Shown here: positions 35,424 to 47,995 of the stretch, piece after piece
Layout: each line of letters starts with the position of its first letter
How positions within the stretch are numbered: the stretch's first letter is position 1
Assembly: GCF_910592395.1 (NCBI RefSeq)
Contig: NC_088308.1
Span: 27,667,501 to 27,731,500 of the forward strand
Source of the DNA: Lineus longissimus
Taxonomy: Eukaryota; Nemertea; Pilidiophora; Heteronemertea; Lineidae
Direction of reading: 5' to 3'
Length of the DNA: 64,000 nt
The notes under the pieces: generated by a model
What the model was told of the DNA's origin: nothing
Databases searched by the model: none
Seen by the model: only the letters and a program-made list of their open reading frames with translations
Made by a program: the position numbers and the translations under genes

Positions 35424-36386
35424 TTCAATGACTCTGTTGAGATAAAGCGCTCCATGGATCATGCTTTACACTCATCTCAAATTGGTCTTATTAAGACAAA
35501 GTCACAACCAGATGCTGGGGGAAGATCACTTTAAGAAGGTTTTAGTAGAGTAATGGAAGTGATAGCTGTACGATATCTGGACAATGGACAAATTAATTTG
35601 TGTTGCCAAAGGAGGTGTAGTCTTTTCCCTATTTTAGCAGTTCAGAAGTCCCAACTCCTTGCTGTCTTTTATCCTAGTACAATGTAAAATCCAGATTATT
35701 GGGTCAGTTCATGAAGGATTTGTGATAAAACTGTCAATTCACACACATTTCACAGCCCCGGGCGAAATAAAACAACACTTATTTCGTATTCATGGCTTTT
35801 ATCTACATCTTATTCCAATAATTACAGAGTATTATTTACAAATTCACATGAAGACACATATACCCCTATGTGTAACAGACTTTTAGGTGATGCAGGCTTC
35901 AATTTCTCGGCTATTATGAAATATACATCCAGCATTTTACACACAACAGATGTTCATCTTTGGACTGCAATGCAGTAATGAAAGCAGATGGTGGTATCCA
36001 TCTAAATAACAGCTGCTGTGCTCATATTTTACAGCAACAGACCTTTTTCACGATTGCACAAAATTACCAGGTATAACAAATGTTTTCAAAGTACACTGAA
36101 AGGAATTGTCATCAGAAATTCATCATATTTGAAAAAAAATCTTCTCCAAACCAGTAGCAGAAGCTGGTAACACACTTTGAATGAATAACTTCCAAGGAAG
36201 AACTCGCCAAGCTACCAAGTTTTTAGGGATTTTCTGTCCACAGTCAATCAGTGTAGATCTCAAGATTGTGACATTGTCTCAAGATTGTGACATTGTCTCA
36301 AGATTGTGACATTGTCTTCAGGTTGTGACTTGATGTTACTTAGCTGCTGAATCACAGCTGAAGATGAACAATGGCACAAACGTCCT
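35424..36386. other. GT62 3' UTR and intergenic stretch before CCZ1 end
   Basis: The GT62 gene and CCZ1 converge here. AATAAA at 35766-35771 is a candidate polyadenylation signal for the GT62 transcript. A small tandem repeat lies at 36258-36314. No other gene is visible. Confidence 0.6.
36258..36314. repeat. 19-bp tandem repeat, three copies
   Basis: TCTCAAGATTGTGACATTG is repeated three times without change, followed by a degenerate partial fourth copy (TCTTCAGGTTGTGAC). It lies about 70 bases beyond the CCZ1 stop. Confidence 0.95.
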
Positions 36387-39300
36387 TCAGTCCAGGAAGA
36401 ATATATTACTGAAGCTGTTGGCACATAACTTCTTCACTTCCTCTGCAAAGATAGAGAATGTTTTTTTAAAGACAGTATGACCAAATAAACCTCAGAAATT
36501 ATTTCTGAGAAGAACTGGCTGCAGCCAAATGAAAATTCATTTCTCAATACCCTGGATAAAGAAGATGACCCCATTACATGTTTGGTAAACATTGTCACCA
36601 GAATTAAGACAACATTAAGATTTTGCAGTTATCTTGACCTCAGGACACCCCCATTCATTTCAGCATTTGCTAGTCCCAAAGGCCAATTCTTTCCTACATT
36701 TGAAAAAGACAAGACTGGAAACCGAACTCACCATTTATTTCTATTAGATTGGCATTCCTCTGATTAATCACGACATAGAACTCCCTTTGGTCTGACTTCT
36801 TGCCCACCACCCAGCAGTCGCTACACGTCTTGATGATTGTCTCACCATCCTCGCCTTTCCTGAAGAAGTACATGAACAAATTATTAACTTGAAGAAGCCT
36901 TCATAGTCCTTGACAGAATAAGTTAACAACTGTACCCCAAGTACCATCAAAGTATCCCTCACAGTCTGACCGCATTGTCCTCATACCCATGTTGAAAAGT
37001 GAAATAGACACAGTTGGCCCGTTTCCCGAGTTTGTTGCAGAGAAGTAAGCCTGGTTAGATTACACGCCCATATCAAGGCCATGAAAACGGAAAACTGACA
37101 AGCTTTTTGTACTCTCCCACAATCCAAATACTAGGGCAGAGCATCCTGGAAACCGTCTTGAACACAACATTCGAAGAGCCAATTTTAAACTCGAAACAGC
37201 ATCAATAACAAAAACTAAATGGTAAAGTAAGTGTATTTTACTTACTTGGTGAGATCAGCATTGATATCGTTCAACAATTTGATTGTATCATTTGGTATTG
37301 TGATATTTGCCGACTTCCTTCCCTCGGCATGCACCGTGGTCTTCTGTGCCAGGTTCATGTGATTGAAATAGATGTATTTGTATTGGGTTTCATTCGCACT
37401 GCATTGAAACAAGAATGCAAACATTAGAGGCCTGCATGTACTCAGTTTGTTCAAAAATTTGTTTGAACCAATGAAATAACTGAAGCATACCTGGCTTGTC
37501 TCTTCGAATACTGCTCACTGATATCAGACGCAAGGCTACTCAGGTTTGGTCCAAGGAAACTATCGATCTTTTTGAAGAAGTCAAACGTCAATTGGAAGGT
37601 TGCTGAAACAGAAATGAACTGGTTGACTTCATGGGATTCAATAAAACTTTACTTTAACAATAATCTGATGAAACAACTCCTCCAAGACAGAAAGAGGTAT
37701 GCAGGACGTAACAGGTTGAAGAGATACATCAGAATAGATGGCCGCCTGAATCACATTTGGATTGCATGTAGGTAGGATTAAGTGGATACTTACAATCCAC
37801 CAGCAAGCAGACGGTGGCACTGAGCGCTCTATAGACCACCAGGTGGCACTCTTCAATGTCTGCATCTGATTTGATGAACACGCGTGGTACTTTCCCTAAA
37901 TTGGCAGTGTCCACTAAATTTGGAGGGCCAGTGATAAATCTGGAAAGGAAACATGAAGGGTTACAATGTGCTAAGAAACAAACACTAAGAATGCATATTA
38001 TGTTGGCTCTACATGTATCTCTTGCTTGTATTCATCATCTCAAGACACAGGGAAAAAGACTGATGTTTGAAATCACACCAGTGACTAGTTTTGATCAAAG
38101 TAGGACTACTTCCTGAACTATTTAATAGATAACACTACTCTCGCCGACAGCGTAGGTTTCCCTTACGGCCACCAGCTACTTCATACCTCAAATTCATGAA
38201 TACATCAACTGGAAGACTTCAGAAACCACAGACTTACTTTCCATAATGTAAACTAACTCCTCCAGCCTGTCGTGACGATACAGGCGGTGTCTGGCTACCT
38301 TGGAGTTCTTGCTCCAAATAAGAAGGGAACAGACTGGTGGTGAGGTACCTGTACATGATTCGCATATCTTCTTGCTCCAAACCACTCCTGAATAATAGAA
38401 ACGAATGTAATCACAACAAAAGGGAGCTATTGAGGCTGGTTGTCTTCACTTTGACTCTGACCCATGACATATGGCAGCAGGGGTGCCAAGGCAACTGGCA
38501 ACAGAAATGCACCTATGCAGATTCATCTTAAGCTTACCACTACCAGGCGAGCTAGGTTTTTGTACACTATTTAGTTTTGTCCATCCACATTTTCCTTTGT
38601 CTTTTTGAGAGTGCCATAACACTTACCACACCAACTGATCACTATAAAGAAATGCTGTGTATTTGACTTGGCTGAAGTTTGCTTCAAGGAGGTTGATAAA
38701 GCACTGGATCTGGAGATAGGAGTTCTTGTCTAATGGGAGGAAGTGGATACCATTGAACACATCAAGGATATCACAGCAATTCAGCTTCAGAGTTAACAGA
38801 TACTGAAACAGAAGAAGACAGCTGAGAATTCTCATCAAGATGTGATCATAACTTTGCGATGGGTTAGTTTTGCTGTCATAGGTGGTTATCTGCTGGGAAC
38901 TGTTCCATGCATCTTTAAAAAGTACAGGTGAAACAGTTGAAAGCCCAACCCCTTGATGGCATTGAATGCCAGAATAGGATGAGTCTCAGACTTTACTTCA
39001 GGCTATGATAAGCAAGCTGATGTGTCATACTGATTGCAGGATAGGCAAGAACAATTCAACTCTGACATAACAACTCACTACTCAACATGGACATGATGAA
39101 AACATTAATTGAGACAAAACTTACCCGAGAATAAAAATGATCAAATCTTTGTTTTAGAGTTTGCACTGATCCTTTTTCTAGAATTCCAGTAAATGGTCCC
39201 ATGAATAGCTGCAAAAAGGGATGAATGAATAGGATAAAACATCTGTTCTGTGTGAAACATAGTGCCAAGTTACTGGTCATGGTCTCAATCTTCAGTAACG

Positions 39301-40891
39301 ATTCAAGAGTGCAGTGTATCTACTCCATTAATGGGCTCATTGACATGAATGGTTAAACCAACATAGACTTGTAATCACTTGAAAATATCAGCTAAAAGTG
39401 AAAGAATACCAACCAATTCCCAAATGCAAGAAAATCAACTTTTGTTTTCACAGATTACTTAACATGATTGATCACAGTGAGAGAGCTTTGAAGACTTTGT
39501 CCTTCATAGAGAGGTTCTACCCTATATATATAACATAACACACCAACCTTAAACATTTTGTAGGATTGTTCCAGGACAAGATTATAAATGGAATCTTGGA
39601 TGTCCTCCTCGTGGTAATCCGTATATGTCTGGCCATCTCGTACCTTGGTCGTGAATGGGATACTGACCGTCTGAAACAACACACACCTCACTAATCATAC
39701 ATGTATTTGTACCATTGAAATATGTTCACTGAGGATGCAACATCCCTTACCAAAATCACAGGATGAGAATGCTAAGACCAAGACATCTCAGTCCAATACA
39801 ACTTGATTAATTTACCATTGATCAGGCAGTATTAAGTAAACCAGTAGAACTGGCTTAAAAGCAACAACACAGTATTTACAGCATCTGTAGCACCTACCAT
39901 TATCATCCAAAAATCTTTCTCTGGGGAGAAAAATAGCTGTCTTTTTTTCTGAGAATGTATCGAGTGACATGGTTTTTCTGAAAATGTTCTGAAAAAGGAT
40001 AGCTGATAATTATTCAGTGATTCAGGGCAAACATATATCAATCAAACTACACCAAAGTCACATTCAGCTCCAACTTACAAGATGGTCATTTCAATAAATC
40101 AGTTCTGGAGCATGCATAGCAACCTTGTTAACTTGTAAAGCGACAAATTCAAAGGCAGGCTGCTAAAAGATCTGGGCTCATTATGGTACATGCATTCATG
40201 AGGAAGTACTGGAAATAAAAACTCTGAATTTGTGACAAAAGAATGTTTTGTTAACACAGATTATGCACGTTCAATGCAAAATGATAATTGAAGGTTACAT
40301 TGTAGGGAAAGAAAACGACTTACTCCGTAAATTTTACAATAGCTTCACACAAACCGACATCTTTTATTTTGGTGTCAATATCTGTATCAGATGGGTAGTA
40401 GTAGAGTATCTTTTTATGTTCCTAGACAAGAAAATCACATTATCAATGGGATGAATTATAACTGGACTGTCAATTCAACTTAATCCAGATTGAAAACAAA
40501 AAGAAACGAACATGTTTTATTCCACAGGCAGTTCTAGAGAATACCTCATACACTGCAAACAATCCCACAGTAATGAACATAATAAATCACCACCTTTGAC
40601 ATCAAGGCAGTGAAGATTGAAACTCACAGCATAGAAATGCTGCATAGAGAGAGCCAAGACTGCCTGGCCAACATTTGTTTCATTACATCAATTTATACAA
40701 ATTAGGCTTCATCGATGAGTAAAATATCTCAACGGGATTTCACTTTTGGAGTAGTTTCCAAATTCTTCATGAAATTCATCGACCTTGCAATACCATCATC
40801 ATCTACGTACCTCCCCTTCCTTTGGTCCATATTCAGCATTGTAGATAAAGAAATTTACCAAATTAGCCACACACTTTGTTGTGGAGGACAT
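36387..40891 (-). CDS. CCZ1: CCZ1, vacuolar/lysosomal trafficking protein (Rab7 GEF subunit)
   Basis: Twelve minus-strand exons are called: 40891-40811, 40421-40324, 39988-39898, 39670-39548, 39208-39125, 38802-38627, 38387-38238, 37939-37794, 37602-37491, 37398-37246, 36859-36732 and 36442-36387. All have GT-AG borders, and they join in phase to 465 aa, slightly shorter than vertebrate CCZ1. Recognisable blocks in order are NFFIYNAEYGPKEGE, KILYYYPSD with VGLCEAIVKFT, KDFWMIMV, LKLNCCDILDVFNGIHFLPL, VKYTAFLYSDQLVWSGLEQ, YIYFNHMNLAQK, DCWVVGKKSDQREFYVVINQ and EEVKKLCANSF ending FFLD. CCZ1 is built of longin-type domains. With MON1 it forms the exchange factor that activates Rab7 on late endosomes. 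The gene looks complete and intact, with small introns of about 90-390 bases. Confidence 0.96.
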
Positions 40892-43800
40892 CCTTGCTGT
40901 AAAAAAGAAAAGGTACATTAGACTAGCAGCTGTATTGAAGGGTGAGCCCACTGACGACAAGTCTCAACACTGTCACAAGTGACGAAGTGTAATCAGTGAC
41001 AGAGCCAGAGCTCCTCCTCGGCCAGCTCCAGGTGTGCCTACTACTAGACTTACCGCAGTCAGACTATAGGCACTGCTCAGAAAAGGGGCGAATCGGTATG
41101 AATTGAGTCCCAGTCAAGGGAACACAAGTGAAAGACAGCTAAGCTGCACATCAAACTTTTCGTCCGACATATGAAACCACAAAATTTTCACCAAGCTGGT
41201 ATCTATTTTCGGACAAATGTAAATTTACAAGTCATCTTAATAGAAATAGTAGTAAAACTACATATATTCTTCAAGCATGTGTAGAACAGAATATAATTAT
41301 GTGGCATATACCAGAAACTGGCAATAATTTCTTTCGCAATTACCAAAACTGTATGAAATTTGCAACAATTTTTTTCACCCCATGGGCGCAGACATTTTCA
41401 TTCCCACAATGCAACAAAATAGTAGCCACGACGCGAATATTAATTAATTTTTATTCCAGAAAAAATCTAATTGTACTGAATATGAATTATTCATAGTCAC
41501 TGAATAGCTTTCATTTAAATAACAACATACCTATGAAATGTTTTCCATTGTATCGGGTTTTGGATAATTATTCAAATTAATTCTCCATTTTTGGCCAATG
41601 AAAAAGCACCTGTGACGTTCATGGTTGATTGGCTCCACAACAAAATAAATAGTGGCACATTGCTTTGTTATTGTTGTGATCCAGCCAGCTGTCAGACTTC
41701 AATTCCGACTTATCATCACTGTCCTGATCGCTGCACAGGCCATTTCAGAGTAATTAGGCACCAGAAAACTGTATCTTCCAGGTAAATGACCTCTTTATTC
41801 GCTTTGCTTTCTTTGCTCCACTCCACTCCGATCCACCCCAGGCCCATGCCCATGTCAATGCACAGTCTCCACTCTCCTGTCTCCACTCTCCAGTCCAGGA
41901 CAGGAGGATGCTGTGCACATCACCACCACTGTTATGCTCCACAGACATCATTCATACCAAATTAATGGGTTATCACATGCATTATATTATTCCGTTTCAT
42001 TTTCAGTAGTCCGGGGTCTGTCAGGTGGTGACAGTCGGTGATGTCACACCAGTTTTGACATCGTTGTTTTCCAATTTCACTTCAATTCTTAGGTAGTAGA
42101 AAAATGCATCATTCATTATTATTTCTAGCACGCATACGCATGCGGACTTGTGCGCAGGGCATTTTCCCGCCACAAGATTTCCCCCGAGATCGACCTTAAC
42201 AGTCAATAAGATCACCTCGCTATCACAATACAACATTATTTTCATTGTCGTCCTAGAAGTGAGGTTAGATCAACTTCACCATGATGTAACGTTGAAGAAT
42301 CATTTCACAGGGGTCTGCATTGTCCAGTCGTGATTGAAATCATTTTGACAATTTAGTGATGGGAACTAATACTATAGAGTGCAACTGTAAGGTGACTCGG
42401 GTAGATGACCACTTGGCCTTAATAATGCCTGTATCAACAAATTGTTCCTTAATCTGATGTGTACTGCAACTGCAGATTTTACTCCAAATGAAAAATGAGC
42501 AAATTCACTAATCTTTGGTTTTGTAAACTTTCCTGCTCAACAGTAATTCACTAATTGGGGTCTTGGTTAAAGATAATGGGAGATTAAAATAAATTGACCA
42601 TGTGTGCTTTGTTTGTTATCCTAAAATTTACATTTGGCTTGATTGAGAATTGCACCAAGTCGCTGACCTTGAAGTCAAATTAGCCTTCATGTAGTGTCGC
42701 TGATAAATAATCCATCAATACATGTTCCCATCAATCAATCTCCACCAATGCATGTTGTGTTCTAAGCCTAAAACTAATTCTCTGCCTTGTTTCTTCCTCA
42801 CAAAATCTCCCGACATCATACAGCAAAGGTTTTGCCAAGAATAAAAAAAGATAGGTTGTATTAGTCTAACAGTGTATTGGTTTCTTGTCAGCTGGTTGAG
42901 TCACTGTTGGCTGCCATGGTAACCTCCAGTTTGGGTGCTGGCTGTGAGCAAGCCTGCTGCCATTCAAGGGTTGGTGTATTACCCGATGGATCAGTCATAT
43001 GGTTGTGCCGTATATGGTGATTACAATCGTTATACACCGACTTGGGTCTGATATCTCTGTGATTACCACTTAAGACACTTTAACCCTTTTGCCATCAATC
43101 AAGGAATGCAACATCTGGTTTTGAGAAATCTTATAGAAGTTCTGCTACCACTCGGCCTCCTCACCATACATTCTTGTAAGTCTTTTCTGGATCTTTTCAA
43201 CAAAATATGTGCCTTTGTGTTGTATGTTTGATATATTATGTAATTTCGTGATAATATATTATTCTTACATGTAGCTGTTCAATTAACTGCCACACAAACG
43301 AGCAATTTAAACTTATAATTTCAACTACTCCCTTTATGACTGTTACCGATAGAGTCAGTCAGTTGTTTTTCTGTAGATATTGTGATAAACACTTGTGCAT
43401 TCATTATATCTTTCTAGTCATATCAACTTGCCTCACCTTTTATATCAAATCTGGGACAACTAATCATTGCATCTGCCCTGAAGTGTTAATATGATTTGAG
43501 AAATCACTTTGAGATGGCACGCGGTGCCTGTAGAAGCGGATCAGATCCTAACATAACAAGGCTAATATGAAGCGTCTTGCTATGACGTCAATGCCGTCTA
43601 TTTGGAGGTGTTTGTCCACAGTGTGATTGTCCTCCAGTGCTGAATAGAAACGGTGGGGAGAGAACTCGTGTCAGATGAAGGTGAATACCGGAAGTTCATC
43701 ACGTCCTCGTGCCTGATTATGCTTATAAATATAGTTCGTTGCATTGTTTTTTCATTTCACTGAATCAGTATGTTTTGTAATCTTCAATTATATTTGCAAG

Positions 43801-44766
43801 TGCGGCACTGAGTCCGCCACTATTGCAGGTTGAATAGGACCAGGCCTCAAACGTTCAAACTGATCTAGAAAAAGGCATTCATTCAGGCTTTGCTCAAATG
43901 TTTTAAAAACAGTCTTTCTCAGTGGTTTTTGTTCCTACATAGTGGCAAGCTGTTGTGGCCACCTCAGCATACAACTTACAGACATCACAATATCGTGCAA
44001 AATAATGATGAAGATGCTATCTCTCATCATGCCTGTGAGCATCCATTGACAGCTATATGTCAGTATCCTATACTTGGATCCCATGGTAACATGCTTTGTT
44101 AGCCCCTGTATCGAGGGAAGTCAAGAGATTGACTTGTCTCTCTGCTCTGCTCAATGCAAATATCACACCCTGAATGTGAGTGAATCAGATTTATATAGCA
44201 GAATGATTTAATCTGGTCAGGTCAGGGTTTGGGTTCTTCCTTCGTTCTTTTGTTGACTGTCCCCTGGCTCACATGGGCTGCACCTAACACACCAGCAACA
44301 CAAGCAAGGCTGAGAGAGTGATAGAACAATCAATGCATTCTGACGAGTTTTTGGTCTTATGGTAATAGCATTCAAGTTCCCTCCCTTGAGAATACAACCA
44401 GAACTTATCTTATTACAGTGTCAAATGAGATTGCGTTGTTCTTTCCTGGCCGAGCTGCCCACTGAAACTTGACTATTGATCACTTGTACTGATGACTAGC
44501 TTGCTGTTATCATTGCAGCCATTCATTAAGTGTCCAGGCAGACGTGGAAGGAAGCTTCAAGATAGCGCGATGCCAAGCTTATCATGACAGGATACATGGC
44601 TTTGTTATGTTTCCTGTTGATCAGGCACACCAGAAAAACTCATCAACCCTTTCATTTGATTTCAAAATAACGTTATAAGACCACCTTGTGATGTAATCGA
44701 ATTGATGAATGTGTTTGAGTCATAAGTCCCTCTCTTACCCCTCACTGCCTGAAATACTCCAGTGAT

Positions 44767-44862
44767 GCTAATAGATAAATGATAGCGAGGCTTTTTCTTC
44801 TCTTTACATCGAACACGCTAATAGATAAATAGCCAGACTTTTCTTCTCTCTACATCAAACAG
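44767..44862. repeat. Tandem duplication of about 48 bp
   Basis: GCTAATAGATAAAT, then CTTTTTCTTCTCTTTACATC and AAC, occurs twice (44767-44816 and 44817-44862) with small differences. Confidence 0.8.
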
Positions 44863-46377
44863 CTCACTGCTCAGCCCACTGGTCCTCATCACTGATCACA
44901 GACATTTTTCGTCATGCCAAGCCTGCAGCTCGTGGCTGCAAATTACCAATGTCAGTCCATGCATCGCTGCATAACTCATCCCTGTCATCATCAGTGGCAA
45001 TGTCATAAAAAATTTTGTAACTGTGTAATCATCTGTCAAAAGCAAATTCGATTGATTTTTCAAAGCTGGGAATATTATAGCAAGTGCTGCAGATTGGTGA
45101 GCTTGAGATAGTAGCTGAACAGCAAGACACTAATTGAAACTTCTTTGTTAAATCTCTAGCAATCCTACGTGGCAGATCTTGCATTTCTTCACTGGTATCT
45201 GACATGAATTCTGCATGGTCAGGCATTGGGCAGTATAATCAAGAGCGAAATCTTTTCTTTCTTCACCACTGCCTCCAGCAGAAGATATCTGATAATCTAT
45301 ACCTTCTATAAATCCGACACCGCATCATCAGGGCAGAATAATAACCCACGTCCCGATTGATGATCAGGATCTCATGAACATGTCTCCAATACCGATCGAA
45401 ATCTTTTTGAGTAATGCGACGCTTATCTTTACACAGATACAGGGTTCCTTCACTCGCCAGTCTATGATAATCATTAAGCCTTCCCGATTGACGTCATTTG
45501 AACTTGCCGTTGGTATTGGTACGTACCTTATTAGGTTAGGAGAACGTGAAATGCACAACTTTGATGATGTATGATGTGGTTATGAGAGACGGTGTTCCTT
45601 CTCCCAGCCTAATCATGTCTTCATGGTAAAAGTGTCTATTGATTTTCTCAGTTTGTGAATGGATGTGCTGTCTCTCCCTGTTAGCTTCAAGATCTGGTCA
45701 GGGTTACATGAATGCTATACATGCTTCCCGAAATTGGTGGCTTGCATTGGAACTAACTTTTTCCCCCTTGTCCGTCATTAAAGACATTCAAGTGTGTTGG
45801 TCAACCATGACTATCTCCTTTGTCCCTTCACCATAGGCCTAGTTTCCCCTTATGACATCACTATTTCGGACACTCAGCGCCCCATTTCTGGAAAGGTGTA
45901 TAAAATGGCCATTTCAGGGTTTCCCTACTTTCTCCATTTCCTCAGCAGTCCCAAGAAGCTAATGAGAGCCTTGCATTTCTGAAAACAGTTCTCATATTCA
46001 CTGATGATTCAGTCCTGTTGTTTTGGATAATGAGGACAGTAATGAACCAGTGAGCCAGTGCCAGTGCCATCCTATTCCTATCCGTGTCCAGGCAATATAT
46101 GGACTGAACTAGCCACACCTGCTAGCAGTGGGATGACCATGTCAGTGCCATCTTATCTGTGTCCATTATCGGAACTGCCGCATCTGACATGTGGTGACCC
46201 TGCTAGTGCCATCCTGCATTGCTGATCACCATTCCTACAGCAACAATTGGTATGCAGGTCCGATAATCTTCCCCAGGTCATAAAGCAAACATGAAATATT
46301 ATGAACACGGCTAATTTGAGTTTCAAAAATCAATGAGAGTTGGCCACTGTGTGTTTGCCTGCTGTGTCTCCTCTTCA

Positions 46378-46431
46378 AGACACGCAAGGCAGCCGAGACA
46401 CGCAAGGCAGCCGAGACACGCAAGGCAGCCG
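46378..46431. repeat. 18-bp tandem repeat, three perfect copies
   Basis: AGACACGCAAGGCAGCCG is repeated three times without change. Confidence 0.95.
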
Positions 46432-47870
46432 AGGAGGGGAAATCAGTGCAATTGAGCTGCTCATCTCAGCGGTGACGTTTTATGGCCGTACATGGTGATT
46501 GGGCGGAAATAACTCTCCTCAGCGGTGTGACTGATTTGTTTCTGTTATCATTTCGGTGTGGTGTTCTTAACAACTTGGATGATATTTGCCGCGATATTGC
46601 GTGGCGCATGTCTCATTCCTAAAGGTAAAGCTTGGTATCAGATGTGAAAAATCAGTGGAATTGGTCAGTGTTCTTGTCCCAACTGCTGAGAGCTATAGCT
46701 ATCTGTTCTCTCATCCAGCAGCAATGAACGTCATTTGGCTCAGGGAAATATAACATGGTTCTCATTATCCCGGGATTACTCAAACTTAACTAAATGTAAT
46801 CAATTGAAAACAGTCTAAAATTAAATGCTATATTCTTTTGAGTATGTGTCAGTTGTAGCAACCTACATTGCTGTCTCTAAACAACTTGAGTTCAGTTGAT
46901 TCATGTCCTAAAATATCAACTGCAAGGTTCTTTTTGAAACAGATCTGGCAGTGACATTTCAGAAATAGATTGGGACATTTTTCTGCTTTAGTAACAGATA
47001 CAGACATGACAGTTGTCATTATGAAGTTAAATTTATACTCTTGAAATAGTTTGAGAAGTTTTGAACTGATGTGCTATGCACATCATCCACACCAAAGGGT
47101 ATCCCGACATGTGGCCTGACATGCTGTGCATGTCACTCGCAGCAAAAGGTTTCAAAGAAATTGATCTTATTTGGTGTACTTGGCCATATGGATTACACGA
47201 TTAGTTCTATATTGACTCTGTATCAATTATTAAATCCAATTATCGGTGTATTGACATGTTTTCTTGGCAGGATTCCTTACTGTGGCTTTACTGCCATCCA
47301 GATGAATGAATATTTCACTTCAGTCACCTCATTACCATCCCTTGCGTGATTCCTGGATGTCCATTCATACCTTGCCTTGGGCACATCTGTCGCTGGTTTG
47401 TACTTCAAGTGCCCCGCAAACAAGAAGTTTTTGTCACAGCCACCTGCGATGAAGGATTGCGCAACTTTCGAATGAAATTGACGTTCTACTCTTGACTGAT
47501 GAAGCTTTGAAGTTTGAATATAGAAATGTCTTCATCTCATTGTTGACAAACCGCTGCTGAGCTGATCATCCCAAAGCTATATGAAATCAATATGCCAACA
47601 ATGACTCAGGTAACTTCCTCAATGATTTACCTCCCTATCACAAAGCTCATGTCATTAACTTCATATATCTGCTTTGTAAAAAGCTAAAAATACTTTAGCG
47701 AGTTCATTATTAGAACATGATGGCTTTATGTATGGGGTAATGACCTAACTCATGCCAGAGGTGACTGACAGACCCTATAGGCCCTTGAGTCAAATGTTGA
47801 TGTTACAATGTAGAATCGTAGTGAACTATGATGAGTTTATTCCCCAGCCGTGTGACACAGCTGACAGCTG

Positions 47871-47995
47871 ACACACTTGTTTTTTTTCTGCTCGAAATGA
47901 AGAAACATCATCAGCCCAAAAAAAATAGTGGCTTTGAAAATTTTTCCGAATTTTGAACTTATGAATAAGTTCAACAATTTTGGCGGGAAAACCTA
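47871..47995. repeat. Dispersed repeat related to 61495-61765
   Basis: It shares TTTTTTTCTGCTC, AAATGAAGAAACATCA, CAGCCC/CAGTCCC and AAATTTTTCCGAATT with the repeat near the right end of the window, in the same orientation. Confidence 0.6.

Noticed and set aside
43109-43180. Short exon-like ATG frame with a hydrophobic stretch and a GTAAGT donor
   Set aside because: It could be a signal-peptide exon, but nothing downstream joins to it convincingly.
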